From assembly GCF_000935125.1 (NCBI RefSeq), contig NZ_JRKI01000010.1, forward strand, positions 124,001 to 188,000: a stretch of 64,000 bases of DNA, read 5' to 3'. The position numbers and the translations under genes are program-made. Below, in pieces: positions 36,299-44,884 of this stretch. This DNA comes from Streptomyces natalensis ATCC 27448 (GTDB lineage: Bacteria > Actinomycetota > Actinomycetes > Streptomycetales > Streptomycetaceae). A model generated the notes under the pieces. It had not been told where the DNA came from, did no database searches, and was given only the letters and a program-made list of their open reading frames with translations. Every line of letters begins with the position of its first letter. The first letter of the stretch is position 1.

Positions 36299-37512
36299 AC
36301 GGGCTGCTCCTCTGGGACGCGGGCGCGCTCGGCCCGTGGGGCGGGGAAGCGCGCGGGGGAGAACGGGCGGGCCTCTTCGGGCAGGCTCCCGGTGGCCAGC
36401 AGCTCGGCCATCGCCTCGCCGGTGACCGGGGTCAGCAGGACGCCGTTGCGGAAGTGCCCGGTGGCCAGGTGGAGGCCGGGTAGCGCGGTCGGGCCGAGCA
36501 GCGGCGCATTGTCGGGCGAGGTGGGCCGCAGCCCGGCGCAGGTCTCCACGAGCGGCAGCTCGGTCAGGCCCGGGACCAGCTCGTGCGCGTCCCGCAGCAG
36601 CTCGTAGACGCCGCCCGCGGTGACGGTGGTGTCGAAGCCCAGTTCCTCGCTGGTGGCGCCCAGCACCAGCTCGCCGCTCTCGCGGGGCACCAGGTAGAGC
36701 GGATTGCCGCGGACGACGGCCCGTACGGTGCGCGAGAGGAACGGGGGGCTCCCGGCCGGCGGCACCGGCAGCCGCAGCCGCAGCACCTGGCCCTTGACGG
36801 GCCGCACCGGCGGCAGCACCTCCGGGGGGACCCCGGCCAGCCGTCCGCTCCAGCTGCCCGCGGCCAGCACGGTCTGACCGGCCGCCAGGCGGGCGCCGCC
36901 GGCGAGTTCGGCGCCGGTGGCCCGTCCGCCCTCGACCGTCAGCCGCACCGCCTGCTCCCGGTGGAAGACCACCCCGGCCCGCTCACAGGCGATCAGCAAC
37001 GCGCTCGCCAGGAGGCGCGGATCGACCTGATGGTCGCCGTCGACCCGGAGCCCGCCGCGTACCCCGGGGGCCAGCATCGGCTCCAGCCGGCGGCACTCGC
37101 GCCCCGTCAGCCACTGCGAGTCCAGCCCGGAGCGGGTCTGGAGGGCATGCAGGTCGCGCAGAAAAGCGCGGTCGTCGGCGTCCAGTGCCACGGCCAGGGT
37201 GCCGCAGGGCCGGTAGCCGATCCGCTGCCCGCTGGCCTCCTCCAGTTCGGCGGCGAACTGCGGATAGCGCCGCGCGGAGGCGAGATTGAGGCCGAGCAGG
37301 GTTTGCTCGCCGTAGTGCAGCTCGGTCACGGCGGCCAGCATTCCGGCCGCCACCCGGGCGGCCCCGCCACCGGGCGCCGGATCGGCCACCACGGTGTGCA
37401 GCCCCCGGCCGGCCGCCCGCCAGGCGGTGACCAGCCCGATGATGCCGCCTCCGATGACGAGCACATCGGGGTGCCCGGCTGCTGGTCGCGATGATGTCGC
37501 GGATGGATGCAT
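36295..37512 (-). CDS. thiO: Glycine oxidase
   Basis: A 405-aa FAD-dependent D-amino-acid-oxidase-fold enzyme that oxidises glycine to dehydroglycine for ThiG. FAD-binding N-terminus: VLVIGGGIIGLVTAWRAAGRG; then ADPAPGGGAARVAAGMLAAV, ALLIACERAGVVFHRE, GQTVLAAGSWSGRLAG and the C-terminal GLRPTSPDNAPLLGPTALPG and GHFRNGVLLTPVTGEA. It is first in the operon, directly under a TPP riboswitch. The stop codon overlaps the ATG of a micro-ORF leading to thiS. The start is ATG 37512. Confidence 0.94.
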   Translation of the reverse strand: MHPSATSSRPAAGHPDVLVIGGGIIGLVTAWRAAGRGLHTVVADPAPGGGAARVAAGMLAAVTELHYGEQTLLGLNLASARRYPQFAAELEEASGQRIGYRPCGTLAVALDADDRAFLRDLHALQTRSGLDSQWLTGRECRRLEPMLAPGVRGGLRVDGDHQVDPRLLASALLIACERAGVVFHREQAVRLTVEGGRATGAELAGGARLAAGQTVLAAGSWSGRLAGVPPEVLPPVRPVKGQVLRLRLPVPPAGSPPFLSRTVRAVVRGNPLYLVPRESGELVLGATSEELGFDTTVTAGGVYELLRDAHELVPGLTELPLVETCAGLRPTSPDNAPLLGPTALPGLHLATGHFRNGVLLTPVTGEAMAELLATGSLPEEARPFSPARFPAPRAERARVPEEQPV

Positions 37513-37524
37513 GGGCGTCCAGCC

Positions 37525-37615
37525 CCTCCCTTCGCCGGCATGACCCGGATCAGGTTCGTACGGTCGGAGGCCGGCCAGCCTCCCTCTCAGCCCGGTGCGT
37601 CCGGGCTCCCGCGAG
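37525..37615 (-). promoter_or_regulatory. TPP riboswitch (THI element)
   Basis: On the minus strand the leader of thiO contains GGGAGCCCGG, the invariant CTGAGA (complement of 37585-37590), a GGAGGCTGGCCGGCCTCC stem, then ACCTGATCCGGGTCATGCCG (complement of 37536-37555) and GCGAAGGGAGG. This is the full conserved core of thiamine-pyrophosphate riboswitches. It ends 13 nt before the thiO start, so it most likely sequesters the start region when TPP is plentiful. Confidence 0.95.
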
Positions 37616-37763
37616 TGCGTGTACCCGTCACCCTAGTACGGGCCCGCAACACGCCGTAAGGGAGCGCCCCGGGGCCGCCCGCCCGCGTCACCGTCCGTGA
37701 CGCTGTGTCAGAGATCTCGCTGCGGGCTGCTCCCGGCTGCCTTCCCGTCGTCCCCCGCCGTCC

Positions 37764-37769
37764 TAGAGT
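37764..37769 (+). promoter_or_regulatory. -10 box before the tandem micro-ORFs
   Basis: TAGAGT is followed by GAGTGG and then the GTG at 37776, so transcription would begin at the first micro-ORF's start codon. Confidence 0.45.
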
Positions 37770-37775
37770 GAGTGG

Positions 37776-37856
37776 GTGAACGAGCGAAGCGAGCGAGCCA
37801 TCAGGAGGTGCGCGCCTCGCGAATGCGGGGCCGAGCGGAGCGAGGTTTCGCCATGA
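37776..37856 (+). CDS. Micro-ORF, first of a tandem pair upstream of the ferredoxin reductase
   Basis: A 26-codon ORF from GTG reads MNERSERAIRRCAPRECG, then AERSEVSP. Its stop overlaps the ATG of the second copy (ATGA). It is the first 77-bp unit of a tandem duplication and has the same rare Arg codons (AGG AGG, CGA) as the thiO/thiS copy. A -10 box six nt upstream would make it the leaderless 5' end of the transcript. Confidence 0.5.
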   Translation: MNERSERAIRRCAPRECGAERSEVSP

Positions 37857-37933
37857 ACGAGCGAAGCGAGCGAACCATCAGGAGGTGCGCGCCTCGCGAA
37901 TGCGGGGCCGAGCGGAGCGAGGTTTCGGCATGA
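37853..37933 (+). CDS. Micro-ORF, second tandem copy, overlapping the ferredoxin reductase start
   Basis: A 26-codon ORF reads MNERSERTIRRCAPRECG, then AERSEVSA. It starts within the stop of the first copy and ends with TGA overlapping the ATG of the reductase at 37930. The two 77-bp units differ at only a few bases, pointing to a recent duplication. 77 is not a multiple of three; the frame is kept only through the ATGA overlaps. Confidence 0.5.
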   Translation: MNERSERTIRRCAPRECGAERSEVSA

Positions 37934-39171
37934 GCGAGCAGCGGACGTCCTTGCAGGCCCCTGACCACACACGCCGCGTGCTGATCGCCGGCGCGGGCAT
38001 CGCCGGGGTGCAGACCGCGGTCGCCCTGCGCGAACAGGGCTGGCGCGGCGCGATCACCCTGCTCGGCGACGAGCCCCACCAGCCCTACGACCGCCCCCCG
38101 CTGTCCAAGGCCCTGCTGCTCGGCAAGGCCGACGGCGCTGCCTTCGACGTCGACTTCGCGGGCCTGGGCATCGATCTGCACCTCAGCCGCCCGGTATCCG
38201 CGCTGCGCCCCGGCGACCACGAGGCCGACACCGCAGAGGGCCCGGTCCCGTACGACTACGCGGTGATCGCCACCGGGGCCGAACCGGTGCTGCTGCCCGG
38301 CAGCGAGGGCATGCCCGGCGTCCATCTGCTGCGCACCCTGGACGACGCCGAGCGGCTGCGTCCGGTGCTCGCCGCGCAGCGCCGCATCGTGGTGGTCGGG
38401 GCGGGCTGGATCGGCGCGGAGTTCGCCACCGCGGCGCGCGAGGCGGGCTGCGCGGTCACCGTGGTCGAGGCCGCCGAGCGCCCGCTGGCCGGGGCGCTGC
38501 CCGCCGAGGTCGCCGCCCATATGACCTCCTGGTACGCGGATGCCGGCGCCGAACTGCGCACCGGCACCGGCGTCGCCGCCGTGGAACCGGGCGCGGTCGT
38601 CCTCGCCGACGGCACCGTCCTGCCCGCCGACGCCGTGGTCGTCGGCATCGGCGCCCGCCCCGCGACCGGCTGGCTGGCCGGCTCCGGCGTCGCCCTCTCG
38701 CATGAGAACGGCTCCGTACTGGCCGACGAGCAGCTGCGCGCCTCCGTCCCCGACGTCTACGCGGTCGGCGACTGCGCCTCCTTCCCCTCCGCCCGTTACG
38801 GCCGCCGGCTGCTGATCCACCACTGGGACAACGCCCTCCAGGGGCCCCGTACGGTCGGTGAGAACATCGCCCGTGGGGCGGCGGAGGGCGTGGTCTACGA
38901 CCCGGTCCCGTATTTCTGGTCCGAGCAGTTCGGGCGGTTCGTCCAGTACGCGGGCCATCACCAGGCCGCCGACGAGATGATCTGGCGCGGCGACCCGGCG
39001 GGCGCCTCCTGGTCGGTGCTGTGGCTGCACGAGGGACGGATGGTCGCGCTGCTGGCCGTCGGCCGGCCCAGGGATCTGGCCCAGGGCCGCAAGCTCATCG
39101 AGAAGGGCGCCGCCCTCGACCGCGACCGGGCCGCGGACGCCGCGCTGCCCCTGAAGTCCGCGGTCCTCTAG
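37930..39171 (+). CDS. FAD/NAD(P)-dependent ferredoxin (rubredoxin/rhodocoxin-type) reductase
   Basis: A 413-aa two-dinucleotide-fold flavoenzyme. FAD loop: VLIAGAGIAGVQTAVALREQG. Active region: DEPHQPYDRPPLSKALLLGK. NAD(P)H loop: RIVVVGAGWIGAEFATAAREAG. The second FAD motif is DVYAVGDCASF, and the C-terminal reductase domain begins at YFWSEQFGRFVQYAG. It belongs to the group that reduces ferredoxins feeding oxygenases. No ferredoxin or P450 gene is adjacent, so the partner is unknown. ATG 37930 overlaps a micro-ORF stop; an in-frame start at 37885 would simply translate the repeat. Confidence 0.88.
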   Translation: MSEQRTSLQAPDHTRRVLIAGAGIAGVQTAVALREQGWRGAITLLGDEPHQPYDRPPLSKALLLGKADGAAFDVDFAGLGIDLHLSRPVSALRPGDHEADTAEGPVPYDYAVIATGAEPVLLPGSEGMPGVHLLRTLDDAERLRPVLAAQRRIVVVGAGWIGAEFATAAREAGCAVTVVEAAERPLAGALPAEVAAHMTSWYADAGAELRTGTGVAAVEPGAVVLADGTVLPADAVVVGIGARPATGWLAGSGVALSHENGSVLADEQLRASVPDVYAVGDCASFPSARYGRRLLIHHWDNALQGPRTVGENIARGAAEGVVYDPVPYFWSEQFGRFVQYAGHHQAADEMIWRGDPAGASWSVLWLHEGRMVALLAVGRPRDLAQGRKLIEKGAALDRDRAADAALPLKSAVL

Positions 39172-39285
39172 GGCGCGGTCCTCCAGCCAGGACGCGCCAA
39201 CGGATGTCACCCTCCGGTGTGCCCCGCAGACCCTGATGGCGAGGCCCGGCTACCGACTGTCAGTGCGAGGTGGCAGGCTTGTCCT

Positions 39286-39651
39286 GTGACCGAGATTGAC
39301 GCAAACATCGATGGACTCGTCCCCGCCTGGCTCACCCTCCCCGACATCGCCGAAAACATCGGCGTCGAGGTGACGCGCGTGCGGCAGCTGGTCAAGGAGG
39401 GCCAGCTGATCGCGGTGCGCCGCGGCGAGAACCGGGTGCTCCAGGTGCCCGCCGACTTCATCAAGGACGGCAAGGTCGTCAAGGGACTCGTCGGCACCCT
39501 GACCCTGCTGCGCGACGACGGCTTCGCCGACGACGAAATGCTTGAGTGGCTCTTCACCCCCGATGAGACCCTGCCCGGGACCCCGGCGCAGGCGCTGCGC
39601 GAGAATCGCGGCACGGAGGTCAAGCGCCGCGCCCAGGCGCTCGCCGTCTGA
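39286..39651 (+). CDS. Rv2175c-like DNA-binding protein
   Basis: A 121-aa protein similar to mycobacterial Rv2175c, a winged-helix DNA-binding protein that is a target of a Ser/Thr kinase there. The helix-turn-helix is LTLPDIAENIGVEVTRVRQL followed by the wing QLIAVRRGENRVLQVPADFI; the C-terminal half (LLRDDGFADDEMLEWLFTPD) is the Rv2175c C-terminal domain. The start is GTG with no convincing SD, and a CAGGCT box 6 nt before it suggests a leaderless message. A PASTA kinase lies 4.6 kb away, but a link is speculative. Confidence 0.85.
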   Translation: MTEIDANIDGLVPAWLTLPDIAENIGVEVTRVRQLVKEGQLIAVRRGENRVLQVPADFIKDGKVVKGLVGTLTLLRDDGFADDEMLEWLFTPDETLPGTPAQALRENRGTEVKRRAQALAV

Positions 39652-39734
39652 CGCCGCACCCTGATCCGTAACCGCACCGGGGCGTGCGGACCGAGCCCGG
39701 TCCGTACGCCCCCGACCTGGGGGGAAGACGCCCG

Positions 39735-40385
39735 ATGACCACCGCACGACAGGCCCTCGCCGACGCCCGGCTCTATCTGTGCACGGACGCCCGCACCCGC
39801 CAGGGCGATCTGCCGCAGTTCCTGGACGCGGTGCTCTCCTCGGGCGTGGACATCGTCCAGCTGCGCGACAAGGGCATGGAGGCCGGCGAGGAGCTGCGCC
39901 ATCTGGAGGTCTTCGCGGACGCCTGCCGGCGGCACGGCAAGCTCCTGTCCGTGAACGACCGCGCGGATGTCGCCCACGCCATCGGCAGCGAGGTGCTCCA
40001 CCTGGGACAGGGCGATCTCCCCGTCCCGGCCGCCCGCGCGCTCCTCGGCCCCGACGTCCTCATAGGCCGCTCCACCCACGCCGAGGCCGAGGTGGACGCG
40101 GCGCTGACCGAGCCGGGGGTGGACTACTTCTGCACCGGCCCCTGCTGGCCGACCCCCACCAAGCCCGGCCGTCACGCTCCCGGCCTCGGCCTGGTCCGTT
40201 ACGCCGCCGCCCGCGCCCCCGAGCGCCCCTGGTTCGCCATCGGCGGTATCGACGCCGGCAATCTCGACGAGGTCCTGGAGGCCGGCGCCCGCCGGGTCGT
40301 GGTCGTCCGGGCCCTGACCGAGGCCGACGACCCCGCCGCGGCCGCCGCGGATCTGGCGAAGCGGATCCGCTCCCGGGACGTCTAG
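39735..40385 (+). CDS. thiE: Thiamine-phosphate synthase
   Basis: A 216-aa TIM-barrel enzyme joining the pyrimidine (HMP-PP) and thiazole (THZ-P) halves to give thiamine phosphate. Family blocks: [83 protein letters not shown] and [20 protein letters not shown]. The ATG at 39735 has GGGGAAG at -14. It lies near the thiO-S-G operon but on the opposite strand and without its own visible TPP riboswitch. Confidence 0.95.
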   Translation: MTTARQALADARLYLCTDARTRQGDLPQFLDAVLSSGVDIVQLRDKGMEAGEELRHLEVFADACRRHGKLLSVNDRADVAHAIGSEVLHLGQGDLPVPAARALLGPDVLIGRSTHAEAEVDAALTEPGVDYFCTGPCWPTPTKPGRHAPGLGLVRYAAARAPERPWFAIGGIDAGNLDEVLEAGARRVVVVRALTEADDPAAAAADLAKRIRSRDV

Positions 40386-40498
40386 CCGGGGAGCCCGGTG
40401 TGCCGTCCGGCGAAAGGCGGATGCGCCGCCGCAGTGACGGTTTCCGGACGTTCCGTGGCCGGGAAAATGTCCAGCCCGTGGACAAAAAGCGCCACTGG

Positions 40499-40527
40499 TT
40501 GGTATGTGCCGAGGCTCTGGTTAACCT
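40499..40527 (+). promoter_or_regulatory. Promoter of metF, leaderless
   Basis: TTGGTA and TAACCT are separated by 17 bp, and the -10 box is followed by six nt and the ATG at 40534. No Shine-Dalgarno is present. Confidence 0.6.
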
Positions 40528-40533
40528 GCCGGT

Positions 40534-41451
40534 ATGGCCCTAGGTACAGCTTCCACCAGGACTGATCGGGCGCACACCGTGCGCGAACTGCTCGCTTCCG
40601 GCAAGCAGTCCTATTCGTTCGAGTTCGCCGCCCCGAAGACCGAGAAGGGCGAGCGGACCCTGTGGAACGCCATTCGCCGGATCGAGGCCGTCTCCCCGAC
40701 CTTTGTCTCCGTGACGTACGGCGCCGGCGGCACCTCCCGTGAGGGCACGGTCCGCGCCACCGAACGCATCGCCACCGACACCACCCTGACCCCGGTCGCC
40801 CACCTCACCGCCGTCAACCACTCCCTGGCCGACCTGCGCAACATCATCGGCCAGTACGCCGACGCCGGTATCCGCAACATGCTCGCGCTGCGCGGCGATC
40901 CGCCCGGCGACCCGATGGGCGAGTGGATCAAGCACCCGGAGGGCGTCGGATACGCCGCCGAGCTCGTCCAGCTGATCAAGGAGTCCGGCGACTTCTGCGT
41001 GGGCGTCGCCGCCTTCCCCGAGATGCACCCCCGCTCGACGGACTGGGACGCCGACGTCCGGCACTTCGTCGACAAATGCCGGGCCGGCGCCGACTTCGCC
41101 ATCACCCAGATGTTCTTCTACGCCGAGGACTACTTCCGGCTGCGCGACCGGGTCGCCGCGGCGGGTTGCAGCACGCCGATCATCCCCGAGATCATGCCGG
41201 TGACCAACGTCCGCCAGATCGAGCGTTTCGCCCAGCTCAGCAACGCCGCTTTCCCGCCCGAGCTCGCGGACCGCATCATGGCGGTCAAGGACGATCCGGC
41301 GGCGGTACGCTCCATTGGAATCGAGTACGCCACGGAATTGTGTGCGAGCTTGATGGCCGAGGACATTCCGGGGCTGCACTTCATTACCCTGAACCACTCC
41401 ACGGCGACCCTGGAGATCTACGAGAATCTGGGGCTGCACCAGCGGTCCTGA
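40534..41451 (+). CDS. metF: 5,10-methylenetetrahydrofolate reductase
   Basis: A 305-aa FAD-dependent TIM barrel that reduces methylene-THF to methyl-THF for methionine synthesis. Family blocks: [19 protein letters not shown] (catalytic Glu), [94 protein letters not shown] and the C-terminal [16 protein letters not shown]. Length is normal. The start codon coincides with a predicted transcription start. No SAM or cobalamin riboswitch is visible before it. Confidence 0.97.
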   Translation: MALGTASTRTDRAHTVRELLASGKQSYSFEFAAPKTEKGERTLWNAIRRIEAVSPTFVSVTYGAGGTSREGTVRATERIATDTTLTPVAHLTAVNHSLADLRNIIGQYADAGIRNMLALRGDPPGDPMGEWIKHPEGVGYAAELVQLIKESGDFCVGVAAFPEMHPRSTDWDADVRHFVDKCRAGADFAITQMFFYAEDYFRLRDRVAAAGCSTPIIPEIMPVTNVRQIERFAQLSNAAFPPELADRIMAVKDDPAAVRSIGIEYATELCASLMAEDIPGLHFITLNHSTATLEIYENLGLHQRS

Positions 41452-41488
41452 GCAACGGTGGCCGGACAGCGGCGGAAGAGGGGCGTAT

Positions 41489-42697
41489 ATGGGATGGACG
41501 ATCCTCTACATCGCGTTCGGCCTGGTCGCCGTCTGGCTCCTGGCCGAGGTCCTGCTCCAGAACAAGGCGCGGCTGCGCTGGCGGCTGCTGGCTTTCGTGG
41601 GATTTCTCGGTGTGGTCGTCGGCGTCCTGCTGCCCCAGGTGATCGTCATCGGAGTGGGCGTGGCCGCCTTCGCCGTCGGTCAGACCAATGTCACGCTCTC
41701 CTTCCGGCGCGGTTTCACCACCGGCTGGGCGCTGCGAACCAAACCGGCCGAGAAGGGGCGCCGCCGGGCCCGCTCCGGCGGCGCGCCCGCCGTCGAACCG
41801 GCCCTCCAGGTCTCCGATCTGGAGGCGGGGCCGGTCACCGACGACCCGGCCCGCGACGAGGACGACGAGAATGTCTTCGCGGGTGCGCATGCCTTCCAGG
41901 GCCAGGACGGCTACGCCGCTCAGAGCGGGTACGCGGGCCAGGACGCGGTCTACGGCGCGCAGGGCTCCTACGGCGAGAGCCCCTACGACCCGTCCGGGTC
42001 CTATGAGGCGGCGGGGTCGTACGGGGGCCAGGAGGCGTACGCGTACGGAGGCCAGGGGCCGTACGGGAACGAGAGCGGCTATGGCGCCTCCGCCGAGGGC
42101 ACGTACGCCGGCCAGAACTCCGCCTCCGACGCGACGGTGTACGCCCCCCAGCCGATGCCCGACGAGACCGGGCAGTACGGCATATACAGCCCGGACGCCC
42201 GCGCCGGGCAGCCGCAGCCCGGCTACTCCGACTACCCCGGCTACGACCCGTACGGCACCGCCCCGGGCGCGGCCCCGGGCGCCGTGGACGGCGACGCCAA
42301 CGGCTATGGCTACGGCGGCGGTTACGGCCAGGGCGCGCCGGGTCAGAACGCCTACGCGGACGCCTACGCCGACCCGTACGCGGGGTACGGCGACGGCACG
42401 GACCAGGGGCCGGTGGCCGCCTACTCCGACCCGTACATCGGCGCCCAGCAGTACGGCGCGCCCTACGACCCGTACGCACAGCCCGACCCGTACGCGCAGC
42501 CCGATCCCTACGGCCAGGCGCCCTACACCGCCGGGCAGTACGACGGCGTGGGCCAGAACCCGGGCGAGGGCTACTCCCAGACACCGCCGGGCGGGTCCTG
42601 GGTGCCGCAGCAGCGCGACGGTGAACTCCCGCCCGAGCAGCAGCCGTACCCGCCCTATCAGCAGCAGGGCTACGACGAGCAGCACTACCGCTACTGA
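41489..42697 (+). CDS. Membrane-anchored protein with long Tyr/Gly/Ala low-complexity tail
   Basis: A 402-aa protein. Residues 1-65 form two or three hydrophobic helices (WTILYIAFGLVAVWLLAEVLL, LLAFVGFLGVVVGVLLPQVI). About residue 125 to the end is a low-complexity tail rich in Tyr, Gly, Ala, Pro, Gln and Asp with irregular YG/SYG/YDPYG repeats (GSYGESPYDPSGSYEAAGSY; YDPYAQPDPYAQPDPYGQ) and almost no Lys or Arg. Such composition resembles prion-like or phase-separating tails. I know no function; conserved in streptomycetes by position. The ATG at 41489 has AGAGGGGCG upstream. It is 37 nt after metF, so it may be co-transcribed. Confidence 0.8.
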   Translation: MGWTILYIAFGLVAVWLLAEVLLQNKARLRWRLLAFVGFLGVVVGVLLPQVIVIGVGVAAFAVGQTNVTLSFRRGFTTGWALRTKPAEKGRRRARSGGAPAVEPALQVSDLEAGPVTDDPARDEDDENVFAGAHAFQGQDGYAAQSGYAGQDAVYGAQGSYGESPYDPSGSYEAAGSYGGQEAYAYGGQGPYGNESGYGASAEGTYAGQNSASDATVYAPQPMPDETGQYGIYSPDARAGQPQPGYSDYPGYDPYGTAPGAAPGAVDGDANGYGYGGGYGQGAPGQNAYADAYADPYAGYGDGTDQGPVAAYSDPYIGAQQYGAPYDPYAQPDPYAQPDPYGQAPYTAGQYDGVGQNPGEGYSQTPPGGSWVPQQRDGELPPEQQPYPPYQQQGYDEQHYRY

Positions 42698-42750
42698 CGC
42701 GCCATCCGGGACGGGCCCCGGCCGCGGGCCGCGCTCTCAGGCGGAGCCGC

Positions 42751-44256
42751 TCAGGTGGAGCCGCTCCAGTCGTCCCCGTTGACGATCAGACCCGCCACGA
42801 TCGCGCCGGACATCCCGGCGTGTGCCGGACCGCCGCCCGGATGCGCGCGGCCACCGACCGCGTACAGGCCCGGTATCCGGGTGCGGTTGCCGGGCCGCAG
42901 ACAGCGGCCGCCTTGGCCCGCGAGCGCCGGCGCGGGCAGCCACTCGTCGTCCGCGGGCGGCAGGACCTCCCGCCATCGCACCCGCTCGCGCAGGCCCGGG
43001 ACGGCGGCCTCGGCAGCCTCGGTCATCCGGTCCGCGGCCGCCTCGACGGCCGCGGCGTCCGCGCCGCAGGGGACCGGCACCGCCGCCGACAGCGTCACCG
43101 CCTCGTGTCCGTCGTCGGGCCGGGACGTGGGGTCGTCGGGGCGCAGCACCGTGACCGTCGGCCGCTCGGGAAGCCCCCGCACGCCGCCGTCCCCGAACAC
43201 GGCGGCCAGCTCCGCGGCACGGTCGGCCGGATGCACGACCGTCCGGTGCACCGCCTGCGCGGGCCGCGCCCCGCGCAGCGCCAGGCAGACCGTCAGCCGC
43301 CCCGCGGCACGCCCCCCGGACAGGGCCTGGGGCCGTACGTCGTCCGCTCCGTAGGGATCGCTCCCCTTCAGCAACGCCGGGAGCCGCGCCGGGTCGATGC
43401 CCGCGACCACGGACTCCGCCTCCGCCACCCGGCCGTCAGCCAGCTCGACGCCCGACGCCCGGCCCTCGCGCGCCACGATGCCGGTCACTTCCGCACCGAA
43501 GGCGAACTCCACCCTGCGCTCCCGGCAGCGCTCGTACACCGCCTCGGCCAGCGCCCGCATCCCGCCGCGCGGATACCAGCTGCCGAAGGTCTGCTCCATG
43601 TACGGCAGCACCGCCGCGCTCGCCGGGGCGGTGCGCGGGTCGAGGCCGTAGGCCAGCGCATGGCTCTCCAGCAGGGCGATCAGCCGGGGGTCGGCCAGCT
43701 CGCGGCGGGCGATCCCGTCGAGGGTGGCGGTCGTGGGGCCCTTGCCGCGCCCGAACAGCCCCCGCCTGCGCACCGCCGGATACGGATCGCGGCCCAGCAC
43801 CCGCCGGTCCCGCCACAGCGGCTCCTCCAGGAGCGGGCGGCGGGTGGCGTCCCAGGCGTCCCGGGCGCGGTTGATCAAGGCGCTCCAGCGCTCGCCGGCG
43901 CCCTCGCCCAGCGCCTCGTCCAGGGCCGCGAGCACCCCGGCGCGCGAGGCGTTCGGCAGCGAGACGGCGGTGCCGTCGGCGAAGACATGGCGGCTCGCCG
44001 GATCGACCTGGGCCAGCGCGATACGGCTCTCCAGCGGCTCCTTGCCGGTCTTGAGGAACAGATCGCGGTAGACGGCCGGCAGATGCAGCAGACCGGGCCC
44101 GGTGTCGAAGCCGAAGCCGTCCCGCTCGAAGCGCCCGAGCGCGCCGCCGTACGTCGCCCCGCGCTCGTACACCGCCACCTGGTGACCCGCAACGGCCAGC
44201 CGGGCAGCGGCCGCCATCGCGCCCATCCCGGCGCCGATCACCGCAATCCGTGCCAT
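42751..44256 (-). CDS. CrtI/phytoene-desaturase-like FAD oxidoreductase
   Basis: A 501-aa flavoprotein of the amine-oxidase/CrtI superfamily. It has the N-terminal dinucleotide loop IAVIGAGMGAMAAAARLAVAG, YERGATYGGALGRFERDGFG, the middle LPYMEQTFGSWYPRGGMRAL and the C-terminal FAD contact GLYAVGGRAHPGGGPAHAGM (the carotenoid-desaturase VGGxxHPGGG pattern). No other carotenoid genes are in the window, so the substrate is unknown. The ATG at 44256 follows the DUF4126 stop by 10 nt with AAGGTCACGG between, so the two form an operon. It is convergent with the Tyr/Gly-rich protein gene. Confidence 0.85.
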   Translation of the reverse strand: MARIAVIGAGMGAMAAAARLAVAGHQVAVYERGATYGGALGRFERDGFGFDTGPGLLHLPAVYRDLFLKTGKEPLESRIALAQVDPASRHVFADGTAVSLPNASRAGVLAALDEALGEGAGERWSALINRARDAWDATRRPLLEEPLWRDRRVLGRDPYPAVRRRGLFGRGKGPTTATLDGIARRELADPRLIALLESHALAYGLDPRTAPASAAVLPYMEQTFGSWYPRGGMRALAEAVYERCRERRVEFAFGAEVTGIVAREGRASGVELADGRVAEAESVVAGIDPARLPALLKGSDPYGADDVRPQALSGGRAAGRLTVCLALRGARPAQAVHRTVVHPADRAAELAAVFGDGGVRGLPERPTVTVLRPDDPTSRPDDGHEAVTLSAAVPVPCGADAAAVEAAADRMTEAAEAAVPGLRERVRWREVLPPADDEWLPAPALAGQGGRCLRPGNRTRIPGLYAVGGRAHPGGGPAHAGMSGAIVAGLIVNGDDWSGST

Positions 44257-44266
44257 GTCCGTGACC

Positions 44267-44884
44267 TTATCCGGCGCCACTGACAACGCCCGCGGCCAGG
44301 CGTTTCTTCTCCTCCCGCCGCTCGCGGCGGCGGCGCAGGAAGCGGCGGATCCGCGACCACAGGAAGATCACCGTCGCGATGCCGCCGATCAGCAGCACCG
44401 CCGCGATCCCCGCCGCGATCACCGGGTGGAAGAGGGCGAAGGCGATGAGGCCGGCGACGCCGAGGTCCTCGGCCAGGCTCAGCAGGATGTTGCTCGCGGG
44501 CTCCGGCGAGGTGTTGACCGCGATCCGCATGCCCGCCTTGACCAGATGGCTCAGCAGCGCCGTGGAGCCGCCCACCGCGCCCGCCGCCAGCTGGGGCAGC
44601 GATCCGTCGTGCCCGGCCAGCAGCGCCGCCACGACGCCGCCCGCGACGGGCCGGATCACCGTGTGGACGGCGTCCCAGACCGAGTCCACGTAGGGGACCT
44701 TGTCGGCGACCGCCTCGCACACGAAGAGGACCGCGGCGATGATCAGGACGTCGGGGCGCTCCAGCGCGGCGGGCACCTCGTGGGTGACGCCGGTGGCGCC
44801 CAGCAGACCGAGCAGCAGGACCACGGCATAGGCGTTGATCCCGCTCGCCCAGCCGCTGGTGAAGACCAGAGGGAGTACGGACAC
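44267..44884 (-). CDS. DUF4126 integral membrane protein
   Basis: A 205-aa protein with five or six hydrophobic segments (FTSGWASGINAYAVVLLLGLL, VLIIAAVLFVCEAVADKVPY, GVVAALLAGH, LIAFALFHPVIAAGIAAVLL) and a Lys/Arg-rich cytoplasmic tail (RIRRFLRRRRERREEKKR). The GLLGATG and ADKVPYVDSVWDAVHTVIRP blocks are those of DUF4126. Function unknown. GTG 44884 lies 7 nt after TACGAT with no Shine-Dalgarno, indicating a leaderless message. It is the first gene of an operon with the CrtI-like enzyme. Confidence 0.82.
   Translation of the reverse strand: MSVLPLVFTSGWASGINAYAVVLLLGLLGATGVTHEVPAALERPDVLIIAAVLFVCEAVADKVPYVDSVWDAVHTVIRPVAGGVVAALLAGHDGSLPQLAAGAVGGSTALLSHLVKAGMRIAVNTSPEPASNILLSLAEDLGVAGLIAFALFHPVIAAGIAAVLLIGGIATVIFLWSRIRRFLRRRRERREEKKRLAAGVVSGAG

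Noticed and set aside
37885-37929. N-terminal extensions of ThiS, the flavoreductase and the transglutaminase protein reading MRASRMRGRAERGFG-like sequence
   Set aside because: The extension is the micro-ORF repeat read in another frame. The preceding AGGAGG abuts or is badly spaced for those starts, and the same peptide precedes three unrelated proteins. I keep the ATG that overlaps the micro-ORF stop.
39652-39734. Second TPP riboswitch before thiE
   Set aside because: CTGAGA and the ATGCCGGCG-type core are absent from the 83-nt gap.
42751-44256. Carotenoid biosynthesis cluster
   Set aside because: Only one CrtI-like oxidoreductase is present, with a DUF4126 partner; no crtE, crtB, crtY or other terpenoid genes.
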